Positions 8,180 through 15,772 of a DNA stretch of 16,964 nt are shown one piece after another. Below the pieces are notes generated by a model, which saw nothing but the letters and a program-made list of their open reading frames with translations, had not been told where the DNA came from and searched no databases. The position numbers and the translations under genes were made by a program. The stretch is from an uncultured Pseudomonadota bacterium (GTDB lineage: Bacteria; Pseudomonadota; Gammaproteobacteria; Burkholderiales; Burkholderiaceae), in the NCBI GenBank assembly GCA_946480245.1, contig CAMLIZ010000096.1:1-16964 (forward strand), in the 5' to 3' direction. Position 1 is the stretch's first letter. Each line of letters opens with the position of its first letter.

Positions 8180-8787
8180 TCCTGATCAACCTCCTGCCGC
8201 ACCGCGAAGAGAAGCGGCGGCGGCGCAAGCTCGCATTCTTCACGGGCCTGGCGGTGTCTGCCGCCGTCGGCTTGGTGATCGTCGGCCTCTGGTATTCCGT
8301 GCTGCAGGAGATGATCGCCACGCAGCGGGCACGCAATGGCTTCCTGACCGGCGAGATCACGAAGCTCGACACGCAGATCAAGGACATCGCCACGCTGAAG
8401 GCCGAGATCGAGGCGCTGAAGGCGCGCCAGAAGGCGGTGGAAGATCTGCAGACCGACCGCAACACGCCGGTGTACCTGCTCAACGAACTGGTGAAGCAGA
8501 CACCTGAGGGCGTGTACCTCACCGCGATCAAGCAGTCTGGGCAAGGCGTCACGGTGAATGGCGTCGCCCAGACCAACGAACGCGTGTCAGAGTTCTTGCG
8601 CAACACCCTCTACAACTCTCCTTGGCTGGAGAAGCCCGAGCTGATCGAGATCAAGGCGACAGCAGCGAGCGCGCGCGACCCGCGCCGGCTGTACGACTTT
8701 TCGATGCGCTTGACCCTCAAGCGCCCGCAAGCCGCGGCGCCGGCCGCCAGTGCAGCGAGCGCCTCTGCGCCCGCGCGCAAGTCCTGA
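8176..8787 (+). CDS. pilN: Type IV pilus inner-membrane alignment protein PilN
   Basis: Bitopic inner-membrane protein, 203 residues. Seen: the INLLP motif at residues 4-8, the tail that docks into the PilM groove; a basic stretch REEKRRRRK; one membrane helix at about 19-41; a coiled-coil region at about 45-95; then the periplasmic ferredoxin-like domain (NTPVYLLNEL, then PEGVYLTAIKQSG) and an Ala/Ser-rich tail. It pairs with PilO to connect PilM to the periplasmic PilP and secretin. The start is GTG 8176, overlapping the pilM stop, with a consensus GGAGG at 8163-8167 inside pilM, eight bases away. Confidence 0.97.
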   Translation: MILINLLPHREEKRRRRKLAFFTGLAVSAAVGLVIVGLWYSVLQEMIATQRARNGFLTGEITKLDTQIKDIATLKAEIEALKARQKAVEDLQTDRNTPVYLLNELVKQTPEGVYLTAIKQSGQGVTVNGVAQTNERVSEFLRNTLYNSPWLEKPELIEIKATAASARDPRRLYDFSMRLTLKRPQAAAPAASAASASAPARKS

Positions 8788-8797
8788 AGGCGCATCC

Positions 8798-9496
8798 ATG
8801 GCGACGACAAGACCCCCGGTCAACTTCGACCTCAGTTCCATGTTCGTGCAGGCGGCGGACCAGTTCCGTGGCCTCAACCCGAACGAGCCGGGCCAGTGGC
8901 CCTTGCTTCCCAAGCTGGCCACATGGGCGGCGGTGGTGGCGGCTGCAGTGATCGCTGGCTGGTTCGTGTTGCTGTCGAGCAGCGCCGACGAGCTGAACGG
9001 CGAGCGCAACAAGGAGCCTCAACTCAAGCAGGACTACCGCGCCAAGCTGGCCCAGGCCGTCAACCTGAGCGAGCTGCGCAAGCAGAAATCCCAGGTTGAA
9101 GAGTACGTGGCCCAGTTGGAGAAGCAGCTGCCGGGCAAGGCCGAGATGGATGCGCTGCTGTCGGACATCAACCAGGCGGGTCTCGGGCGAGGCCTGCAGT
9201 TTGAGTTGTTCCGGCCAGGTCAGGTGGCGGTGAAGGATTACTACGCCGAGCTGCCGATCGCGATTCGGGTGACGGGGCGATACCACGACATCGGCGCGTT
9301 TGCTGCCGACATCGCCAACCTCTCGCGCATCGTCACATTGAACGACCTGTCGATCCAACCGCAGAGCAAGGACGCCAGCGGCCTGCTCGCGATGGACGCC
9401 ACCGCCCGCACCTACCGCTACCTGGATCCGAGCGAGGTGCAGGAGCAGCAGAAGGCGAAGGACGCGGCCAAGAAGAAGGCGGGGGCCAAGAAATGA
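8798..9496 (+). CDS. pilO: Type IV pilus inner-membrane alignment protein PilO
   Basis: Bitopic inner-membrane protein, 232 residues, partner of PilN. Seen: a cytoplasmic N-terminus of about 38 residues, one membrane helix (about 40-60), a coiled-coil segment (about 64-112, rich in Glu, Lys, Gln), and the periplasmic domain with the family block KDYYAELPIAIRVTGRYHDI (146-165) followed by IANLSRIVTL. The C-terminus is a Lys/Ala/Gln-rich tail. ATG 8798 is preferred over the open frame from 8750: AAGG (8787-8790) lies seven bases ahead, it follows the pilN stop by 10 bases, and the upstream codons overlap pilN in another frame. Stop overlaps pilP start (ATGA). Confidence 0.97.
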   Translation: MATTRPPVNFDLSSMFVQAADQFRGLNPNEPGQWPLLPKLATWAAVVAAAVIAGWFVLLSSSADELNGERNKEPQLKQDYRAKLAQAVNLSELRKQKSQVEEYVAQLEKQLPGKAEMDALLSDINQAGLGRGLQFELFRPGQVAVKDYYAELPIAIRVTGRYHDIGAFAADIANLSRIVTLNDLSIQPQSKDASGLLAMDATARTYRYLDPSEVQEQQKAKDAAKKKAGAKK

Positions 9497-10038
9497 AGCG
9501 GCCGGCACCCTCTTGGGCCATCACCCTCGCGGCCACGCTCGCTCTGCTCGCACTGGCCGGGTGCACCGGCGACAACGACGAGCTGCGCGACTGGATGGAC
9601 CAGCAGCGACGCGAGGTCAAGCCGAACGTGCAGCCCATCGCGCCACCGAAGCAGTTCGACCCGGAAGCGTACGTCGGCGGTGACAAGGTCGATCCTTTCA
9701 GCAACCAGAAGCTGTCGGTTGCCCTCAAGCAGGAAGCCAAGCAACCGAACTCCTTGCTGGCGAGCGAGTTGAATCGCCGCAAGGAGCCCCTGGAGGCCTA
9801 TCCGCTGGACAGCATGTCGATGGTCGGCAGCGTCCAGAAGAACGGTCGCCCCTACGCGTTGCTGCGGGTGGACAACCTGCTGTACCAGGTGAAGGTCGGT
9901 GACTACATCGGCCAGAACTACGGCCGCATCACTGGCATCAACGAAACCCAGGTCACGCTTCGCGAAATCGTTCAGGACGCGGCAGGCGAATGGATCGAGC
10001 GCAGCACCAGCCTCCAGCTGCAGGAGAAGGCGCGATGA
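9493..10038 (+). CDS. pilP: Type IV pilus assembly lipoprotein PilP
   Basis: Inner-membrane lipoprotein, 181 residues, that bridges PilN/PilO and the N-terminal domains of the PilQ secretin. Seen: signal peptide with lipobox LAGC (lipid cysteine C24), followed by a disordered Pro/charged stretch (DELRDWMDQQR to about residue 70), FDPEAYV, VDPFSNQKL, and a C-terminal beta domain (about 95-175) with LDSMSMVGSVQKNGRPYALL, VGDYIGQNYGRI and VTLREIV, all characteristic of the family. The residue after the lipid cysteine is Thr, not Asp. ATG 9493 overlaps the pilO stop. Confidence 0.96.
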   Translation: MKRPAPSWAITLAATLALLALAGCTGDNDELRDWMDQQRREVKPNVQPIAPPKQFDPEAYVGGDKVDPFSNQKLSVALKQEAKQPNSLLASELNRRKEPLEAYPLDSMSMVGSVQKNGRPYALLRVDNLLYQVKVGDYIGQNYGRITGINETQVTLREIVQDAAGEWIERSTSLQLQEKAR

Positions 10039-12194
10039 GGAACAAGCAGGAGAACGTCATCATGGGAACCTGGCGCGCCCGCGCCCTGGCGCTCGTACTG
10101 GCCGTCGGCACCCCCGTCGTCGCGCTGGCACAAAACATGATCCAGTCCATCACGACCAGCCAGCAGGCTGGCAGCGAGGTGGTTCGCGTCGAATTGAGCC
10201 AGCCGTTGGCCGCGGTGCCAGGCGGGTTCACGATCCAATCGCCTCCGCGCATCGCGATCGACCTGCCGAATGTGGGCAACGGCCTGGGGCGGCCAAGCCT
10301 GGAGGTCAATCAAGGGAATGTGCGCTCGGTCAACGTCGCGCAGGCGGGCGACCGCACCCGGCTGGTTCTGAACCTGCGCCAGGCGGCCAACTACACCGCC
10401 CGCCTCGACGGTCGGGCCTTGTTGTTGGCACTGGACGCCACGCCGTCCGCACAGGGAACGTCTGCCGCCGGCCAGGCCGTGCATTTCGCGCCGAGTCAAA
10501 ACCAGGAGCCGCAAGTACTGCGCGCCATTGACTTCCGGCGTGGGCCGGACGGCTCGGGACGCGTGGTTGTGGACCTGCCCAGCGACCAGGTCGGTGTCGA
10601 CATTCGACAAGAGGGCCAGAAGCTCGTCGTCGAGTTCCCTCGCGCGTCGGTGCCTGACAGCCTGCGTCGACGCCTCGATGTAAGCGACTTCGGCACGCCG
10701 GTGCAGACGGTGTCGACGAGCCAGGTGGGGGACCGGGTACGGATGGTCGTCGAGCCTCATGGAGTCTGGGAGCACAGCGCCTACCAGAGCGACAACCAGT
10801 TCGTGCTCGAGGTGCGACCGCTGAAGCTCGACGCCAACAAGCTCACCCAGGGTGCCGGCTACAACGGCGAGAAGCTGTCGCTGAACTTCCAGAACATCGA
10901 AGTTCGCGCCCTGCTGCAGGTGATCGCCGATTTCACGAACTTCAATATCGTCACCAGTGACACGGTGACGGGCAACGTGACGCTGCGCCTGAAAGACGTG
11001 CCCTGGGATCAGGCGCTCGACATCATCCTGCAGGCCAAGGGGCTGGGTTATCGCAAATCCGGCAACGTGATATGGGTGGCACCGAAGGACGAGCTCGCCA
11101 ACAAGGAGCAGCTGGATCTCGAAGCGAAGAAGAAGATCGCCGACCTGGAGCCGCTGCGCACCCAGTCCTTCCAGCTCAACTATGCGAAGGCAGAGGATGT
11201 TGCGAAGGGGTTGACCGGGCAGAGCACAGGGGGCGGAGGCGGGACCGCGGCGCGCATTCTTTCGCCCCGTGGCAGTGTGATATCCGAGAGCCGAACCAAC
11301 CAGCTGTTTGTTTCCGACATTCCCGCGAAACTGGATGAAATCCAGGCGCTGATCACGAAGATCGACATCCCGGTGCGGCAGGTCCTGATCGAAGCGCGCA
11401 TCGTGGAAGCGGATGACAAGTTCAGCCGCGCGCTCGGCGTGCGCCTCGGCGGCTCCGATCTGCCGATCAATGGAAACACGGGCGGCGTCGGCTACAGCGT
11501 CGGTGGCAACAATCGCCTTGTGTTTGGTGGCAATACCAACGCGGTGGCAGGCCAGACCGGTCAGCCCGGTGGCTCCACCGATCTGGCGAACACCAACTTC
11601 GTCAATCTGCCCGCCAATGTTGGCGTGCTGGGTGCGGCGCCGGCGACCTTCGCACTGTCGCTCTTCAATGCATCGGCGCAGCGCTTTCTCAACCTTGAAC
11701 TGCAAGCGCTGGAGTCGGACGGGAAGGGCAAGATCGTATCCAGTCCGCGTGTGATCACCGCAGACCAGACCGAGGCGCTGATCGAGCAAGGTGAGGAGAT
11801 CCCCTACAACGTCGCCACGTCCAGCGGTGCGACCTCTGTGCAGTTCAAGAAGGCAAGCTTGAGCCTGAAGGTTCGTCCGCAGATCACTCCCGAGGGCAAT
11901 GTGATTCTGGACGTGGAGGCGAACAAGGACAGCCGAGGCAACGACACGCTTGCCGGACCGGCCATCGACACCAAGCACGTCAAGACGCAGGTGCTCGTGG
12001 AGAACGGCGGTACCGTGGTTCTGGGCGGCATCTTCACTCAGACTGATCGGGACGAAGTGAACAAGGTACCGCTGCTGGGCGACGTACCCTTCCTCGGCAA
12101 CCTGTTCAAGAACAAGTCCCGTGTATCCAACAAGACGGAATTGCTGATCTTCATCACGCCCAAGGTCGTGACGGATCGTTCGGTGGCGCGGTGA
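10035..12194 (+). CDS. pilQ: Type IV pilus secretin PilQ
   Basis: Outer-membrane secretin through which the pilus passes, 719 residues. Seen: signal peptide ending about ALA-Q at 32/33; two AMIN-type peptidoglycan-binding domains (about 36-133 and 160-262); STN/N0 domain with LSLNFQNIEVRALLQVIADF (281-300) and DVPWDQALDIIL; N1 domain (about 376-447, TQSFQLNYAKAEDVA, TNQLFVSDIP); and the secretin barrel (about 540-712) with KIVSSPRVITAD, QGEEIPY, and the final VPLLGDVPFLGNLF and ELLIFITPKVV. Two starts are possible: ATG 10035, overlapping the pilP stop (AGGAG at 10022-10026), and ATG 10062, nine residues shorter, with CAGGAG at 10047-10052. The second gives a more typical signal peptide. Its stop overlaps a GTG codon in frame with the next gene. 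Confidence 0.97.
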   Translation: MRNKQENVIMGTWRARALALVLAVGTPVVALAQNMIQSITTSQQAGSEVVRVELSQPLAAVPGGFTIQSPPRIAIDLPNVGNGLGRPSLEVNQGNVRSVNVAQAGDRTRLVLNLRQAANYTARLDGRALLLALDATPSAQGTSAAGQAVHFAPSQNQEPQVLRAIDFRRGPDGSGRVVVDLPSDQVGVDIRQEGQKLVVEFPRASVPDSLRRRLDVSDFGTPVQTVSTSQVGDRVRMVVEPHGVWEHSAYQSDNQFVLEVRPLKLDANKLTQGAGYNGEKLSLNFQNIEVRALLQVIADFTNFNIVTSDTVTGNVTLRLKDVPWDQALDIILQAKGLGYRKSGNVIWVAPKDELANKEQLDLEAKKKIADLEPLRTQSFQLNYAKAEDVAKGLTGQSTGGGGGTAARILSPRGSVISESRTNQLFVSDIPAKLDEIQALITKIDIPVRQVLIEARIVEADDKFSRALGVRLGGSDLPINGNTGGVGYSVGGNNRLVFGGNTNAVAGQTGQPGGSTDLANTNFVNLPANVGVLGAAPATFALSLFNASAQRFLNLELQALESDGKGKIVSSPRVITADQTEALIEQGEEIPYNVATSSGATSVQFKKASLSLKVRPQITPEGNVILDVEANKDSRGNDTLAGPAIDTKHVKTQVLVENGGTVVLGGIFTQTDRDEVNKVPLLGDVPFLGNLFKNKSRVSNKTELLIFITPKVVTDRSVAR

Positions 12195-12220
12195 AACCTG
12201 ACCCCAGCATGCACTGCGAG

Positions 12221-12230
12221 AAGGTAGGAG
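12221..12230 (+). promoter_or_regulatory. Ribosome binding site that fixes the start of the Ig-like lipoprotein
   Basis: AAGGTAGGAG at 12221-12230 ends 8 bases before ATG 12239. The same frame is open from GTG 12191, which overlaps the pilQ stop, but that start would add 16 polar residues before the signal peptide; the site and the signal peptide together decide for ATG 12239. Confidence 0.7.
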
Positions 12231-12238
12231 CAATTGGA

Positions 12239-14062
12239 ATGAAGATCTTCAAAGGAATCTCAGCGGTGCTGGTGAGCGTGGCGCTCGCGGCGTGCGGAGG
12301 CGGCGGCAAGGGGTCTGCGAGCAGCACGACGACCGATACCGGCGCAGCGAAAGTGGAAGTACTGACGAGCGCAACGAGTGCCGGCTCCGCGGGGGATGAG
12401 GTGCAGATCACCGCGTTCGTCAAGGATGCGAACAACAATGCGCTGACAGATACGGCAGTAGCGTTTTCCACCGATACGGGAACGTTGAGCAGTGTCAGCG
12501 CGACGACTGGCACTTCTGGCATCGCGACGGCGACCTTCTCGGCAGGGAATGATCACTCCAACCGCACAGCCACCATCACCGTTACGTCGGGTTCAGTCGC
12601 GGGAAGCGTCACGCTGCCCGTTCAGGGAACCAAGCTCTCCTTCGCGGGTGCAACCACAGTGCCGCTCTCGACGAACACGACGCTCAGCTTCACAGCAACC
12701 GATTCCAAAGGGAGCCCGATTGCCGGCGCGCCCCTTACTGTCACCAGTTCTTTGAACAATGGTGTGTCGAGCAGTGCGGGCACGACCGACAGCAGTGGTC
12801 AGTTGTCTGTCACTTACGCGGCCACCAACGCGGGAAGCGACACCGTCAGCGTCCAGGGCATCGGCGCATCGTTGAGCACGGTCATCGTGGTGAGCGGCGA
12901 GGACTTCGCGTTTACGAGCCCAGTGGCCAGTACATCGGTCCCTGTGGGTCAGACGCAGGCAGTGAAGGTGCGTTACCGCAAGAATGGGGTGGCTCAGGTT
13001 GGCCAGACGGTGAACTTCGCGGCCACTGTCGGAACGCTGAGTGCGGCCAGCGCGGTCACCGACGGTAACGGAGAAGCGACCGTCAACGTCAGTTCGACGT
13101 TCGCGGGCAGTTCAACGTTGAGCGCCAGCATCGCGGCCGCCGGGGCGCAAGCGACGCTGCCGATGAATTTTGTCGCGACGACCCCGGCCAAGCTCGTTCT
13201 GCAGGTCTCTCCGACGGCGTTGGCGCCCAATCCGACGGGTTCAACGAACAACCAGGCGACTGTGGTCGCGACGGTCAAGGACGCAAATGACAACCCTGTG
13301 TCCGGCGTCACGGTCAACTTCAGTCAGACCGCCGACCCGAGTGGTGGTTTGCTGCAACAGGCGTCTGCGCAAACGGACAGCAGCGGCCAGGCCAGCGTGA
13401 AATACCAGTCCGGGCCGAGCAGCACCGCCAGCGATGGCGTCGTGTTGAAGGCGACAGTTGCGAGCAGCCCGGCAGTATTCAGTAGCGCCGCGCTAACCGT
13501 TAACCAGACGGCGGTGTTCATTGTGCTCGGCACCGGAAACACGATCACGAATTTCAACGACGACACCTACGAAAAGACTTGGACCGCGACGGTTACGGAC
13601 GCCAATGGCGTGCGCGTGAGCGGCATCCCATTGACGATCAAGGTCATTCCCACGACGTTCGGCAAGGGCGCGCTGGTGTGGAACAGCAAGATATGGACGT
13701 ACGGGACGCATCTGCAATGCCCGAACGAAGATGCGAACACAAACGGCATTCTGGACGCGGGTGAGGACATCAACGGTGACGGCGCGCTGACACCGGGCAA
13801 CGTCGTCAGCTTGGCGGCGTCGACCGTCACCACCGACGCAAACGGCTCGGCGACACTGAAGCTGCGGTACCCTGAGTCGGTTGCTTCGTGGATCGATGTG
13901 CGTCTGACGGCGACCGCGGTTGTATCGGGGACGGAGTCCCGATCGTTCCGGGAGTTCCCCCTGGACGTGCTGTCTTCTGACTACACGAGTGAAACCGTGC
14001 CGCCAGCGGGCCGCCTCAGTCCGTTCGGCACCGATGCTTCGACTTGCACCAATGCCAATTGA
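12239..14062 (+). CDS. Bacterial Ig-like (Big_1/invasin-type) repeat lipoprotein with EF-hand-like loops
   Basis: I do not recognise a named gene. The product is 607 residues: signal peptide with lipobox LAAC (C19) followed by Gly-rich GGGGKGSASS, then about five Ig-like beta repeats (roughly 38-130, 132-220, 222-314, 317-424, 426-580). Repeat ends carry the Big_1-type turn and strand: GTSGIATATF, DSSGQLSVTY, DGNGEATVNV, DSSGQASVKY, DANGSATLKL; repeat starts show VKDANNNAL, VKDANDNPVSGV, VTDANGVRVSGI. The last repeat has an insert holding two adjoining EF-hand-like loops: D498-N500-N502-G503-L505-D506-E509 and D510-N512-D514-G515-L517. Only two further cysteines exist, C494 and C603. No membrane anchor other than the lipid is seen, so an outer-membrane lipoprotein, facing periplasm or surface, is inferred. 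Its place directly after pilQ suggests a pilus-associated role, perhaps secretin support or adhesion; a general adhesin is the alternative. Confidence 0.85.
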   Translation: MKIFKGISAVLVSVALAACGGGGKGSASSTTTDTGAAKVEVLTSATSAGSAGDEVQITAFVKDANNNALTDTAVAFSTDTGTLSSVSATTGTSGIATATFSAGNDHSNRTATITVTSGSVAGSVTLPVQGTKLSFAGATTVPLSTNTTLSFTATDSKGSPIAGAPLTVTSSLNNGVSSSAGTTDSSGQLSVTYAATNAGSDTVSVQGIGASLSTVIVVSGEDFAFTSPVASTSVPVGQTQAVKVRYRKNGVAQVGQTVNFAATVGTLSAASAVTDGNGEATVNVSSTFAGSSTLSASIAAAGAQATLPMNFVATTPAKLVLQVSPTALAPNPTGSTNNQATVVATVKDANDNPVSGVTVNFSQTADPSGGLLQQASAQTDSSGQASVKYQSGPSSTASDGVVLKATVASSPAVFSSAALTVNQTAVFIVLGTGNTITNFNDDTYEKTWTATVTDANGVRVSGIPLTIKVIPTTFGKGALVWNSKIWTYGTHLQCPNEDANTNGILDAGEDINGDGALTPGNVVSLAASTVTTDANGSATLKLRYPESVASWIDVRLTATAVVSGTESRSFREFPLDVLSSDYTSETVPPAGRLSPFGTDASTCTNAN

Positions 14063-14619
14063 GGCATGAGTGCGTCGCCTTGATCGGCATGCCCGGCGGG
14101 GGCAAGTCCACCGTCGGGCGTCATCTGGCTCGATCCCTCGGATGGACCTTCATCGACAGCGATAGCGAGATCGAGAAACGTGCCGGAATGTCGGTGCGCG
14201 CCTATTTCGAATCCCACGGCGAGGAGCGATTCAGGCTTCTTGAACAAGAAGTAATCGAGGAACTGACGCGCAGGGATGCCTGTGTGCTGGCGACTGGCGG
14301 CGGTGCGGTACTGCGGGAATCGAACCGTCAGGCGCTGCACGAACGTACCACCGTCATCTATCTTCGCTCGACGCCTGAAGAGCTCCATCGTCGCTTACGT
14401 CGCGACACGCAGCGTCCGCTGCTCCAGGTGGCCGACCCACTGCGAAGACTGCGAGAGCTGTATCAGGTGCGCGATCCGCTGTATCGGCGCACCGCCCATT
14501 TCGTCGTTGAGACGGGCCGACCCTCGGTGGCGACGCTTGTGAACATGATCCGGATGCAGCTGGAGCTGGGTGGCGTCGTCGATCCCGATCTCCCCAACGG
14601 CCCCGGACAGGAGCGCTGA
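14059..14619 (+). CDS. aroK: Shikimate kinase
   Basis: Phosphorylates shikimate to shikimate-3-phosphate with ATP, in the cytoplasmic aromatic amino acid pathway. Numbered from TTG 14059 (186 residues): Walker [10 protein letters not shown] (10-18), FIDSD with D33 (magnesium) and D35 (shikimate), FRLLEQEVI with R59, GGG (80-82), lid arginine in RDTQRPLL (R119), and the adenine-side RDPLYRRTA segment. All key residues are present. The start is odd: no ATG in frame lies before the P-loop; ATG 14089 would cut off the first strand. TTG 14059 overlaps the upstream stop as TTGA; TTG 14044 is the other choice. Neither has a Shine-Dalgarno site, so coupling to the lipoprotein gene is likely. ATG 14066 is out of frame and stops after five codons. 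Confidence 0.93.
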   Translation: MRHECVALIGMPGGGKSTVGRHLARSLGWTFIDSDSEIEKRAGMSVRAYFESHGEERFRLLEQEVIEELTRRDACVLATGGGAVLRESNRQALHERTTVIYLRSTPEELHRRLRRDTQRPLLQVADPLRRLRELYQVRDPLYRRTAHFVVETGRPSVATLVNMIRMQLELGGVVDPDLPNGPGQER

Positions 14620-14624
14620 CGGGG

Positions 14625-14653
14625 TCGAAGCCTCGCGGGCAGGGCCGTACACT
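14625..14653 (+). promoter_or_regulatory. Possible aroB promoter
   Basis: TACACT (14648-14653) resembles a -10 hexamer; TCGAAG (14625-14630) is a poor -35 at 17 bases. If used, transcription would begin almost at the aroB ATG, giving a leaderless or nearly leaderless message, which would fit the missing Shine-Dalgarno site. The same TACACT hexamer lies upstream of cyaY. Weak evidence. Confidence 0.2.
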
Positions 14654-14660
14654 TGCCCCG

Positions 14661-15758
14661 ATGACAACTGTTGAACCGGTCAGCGTCGTCCGTATTGAGC
14701 TGGGCGATCGCAGCTACCCCATCGCCATCGGAAGCCAGCTGCTTTGCGGCGGGGCTGCGCGGGACCAGCTTCCACCAGGCACAGCAGCGGCTATCGTCAC
14801 CAATGCCACTGTGGGGCCGTTGTATGCGGAAAAGCTGGCCGATTTGCTGCGGCGGCGTTATCCGCGACTCCTCGTCATCGAACTCCCCGACGGCGAAACC
14901 CACAAAACCTGGGCTTCGCTGAACCTCATCTTCGACCGCCTGCTCAGCGAAAGCTGCGATCGCAAGACCGTGCTGTTCGCGCTGGGAGGAGGCGTGGTGG
15001 GCGACATCACCGGGTTCGCGGCCGCCTGCTACATGCGGGGGGTGCCATTCGTGCAGGTGCCAACCACGCTGCTGGCGCAGGTCGATTCGTCGGTGGGCGG
15101 CAAGACCGCCATCAATCATCCGTTGGGCAAGAACATGATCGGCGCGTTCTACCAGCCTCAACGAGTGATCTGCGATCTGGACACGCTGGACACGCTGCCG
15201 CAGCGCGAGCTGTCCGCCGGGCTTGCGGAGGTCATCAAATACGGGCCGATTGCAGATCCGACATTTCTGGTGTGGATTGAAGCAAATGTGGACGCCTTGC
15301 TCGCACGCGACAAGAAGGCGCTGGGGCACGCGGTACGCCGCTCTTGCGAGATAAAGGCCGCCGTGGTCGCGCAGGACGAGCGGGAGTCGGGTCTGCGAGC
15401 CATCCTCAACTTCGGCCACACGTTCGGCCACGCCATTGAGGCGGGGATGGGATACGGTGCTTGGTTGCACGGCGAGGCAGTGGGTTGCGGCATGGTGATG
15501 GCCAGCGCGCTCTCGGTCGAGCTGGGGCTGATGCCCCCCGAGTTCCTCGATCGCATGCGGCGTTTGATCGCGCGTGCGGGGCTCCCGGTGGAGGGGCCTG
15601 CGTTGGGCACGTCGCGCTACCTGCAGCTGATGAGCGTGGACAAGAAGGCGGAGGCGGGCGACATCCGGTACGTCGTGATTGAGGCGCTGGGCCGCGCGGC
15701 CATGCGGTCCGCGCCCGCTGAACTGGTGGCGCGGGTGATCGAAGCGCATACGCGTTGA
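14661..15758 (+). CDS. aroB: 3-dehydroquinate synthase
   Basis: Converts DAHP to 3-dehydroquinate, second step of the shikimate pathway; NAD and divalent-metal dependent, cytoplasmic. 365 residues, normal length. Seen: nucleotide-binding [13 protein letters not shown] (109-121), [20 protein letters not shown] (133-152), metal ligand E190 in [18 protein letters not shown] with metal ligand H253 and catalytic H257, and H270 in LHGEAV. ATG 14661 lies 41 bases after the aroK stop, begins just before the first strand, and has no clear Shine-Dalgarno sequence. With aroK directly before it, it forms the conserved aroKB pair that follows pilMNOPQ in many proteobacteria. Confidence 0.97.
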   Translation: MTTVEPVSVVRIELGDRSYPIAIGSQLLCGGAARDQLPPGTAAAIVTNATVGPLYAEKLADLLRRRYPRLLVIELPDGETHKTWASLNLIFDRLLSESCDRKTVLFALGGGVVGDITGFAAACYMRGVPFVQVPTTLLAQVDSSVGGKTAINHPLGKNMIGAFYQPQRVICDLDTLDTLPQRELSAGLAEVIKYGPIADPTFLVWIEANVDALLARDKKALGHAVRRSCEIKAAVVAQDERESGLRAILNFGHTFGHAIEAGMGYGAWLHGEAVGCGMVMASALSVELGLMPPEFLDRMRRLIARAGLPVEGPALGTSRYLQLMSVDKKAEAGDIRYVVIEALGRAAMRSAPAELVARVIEAHTR

Positions 15759-15772
15759 GCGGGGGCCGCCCC

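Noticed and set aside
12191..12193. GTG overlapping the pilQ stop as start of the Ig-like lipoprotein
   Set aside because: It would put 16 polar residues before a perfect lipoprotein signal peptide; ATG 12239 has a much better ribosome binding site.
9972..12233. A 753-residue minus-strand open frame opposite pilQ
   Set aside because: Antisense shadow of a clear secretin gene; no recognisable motifs.
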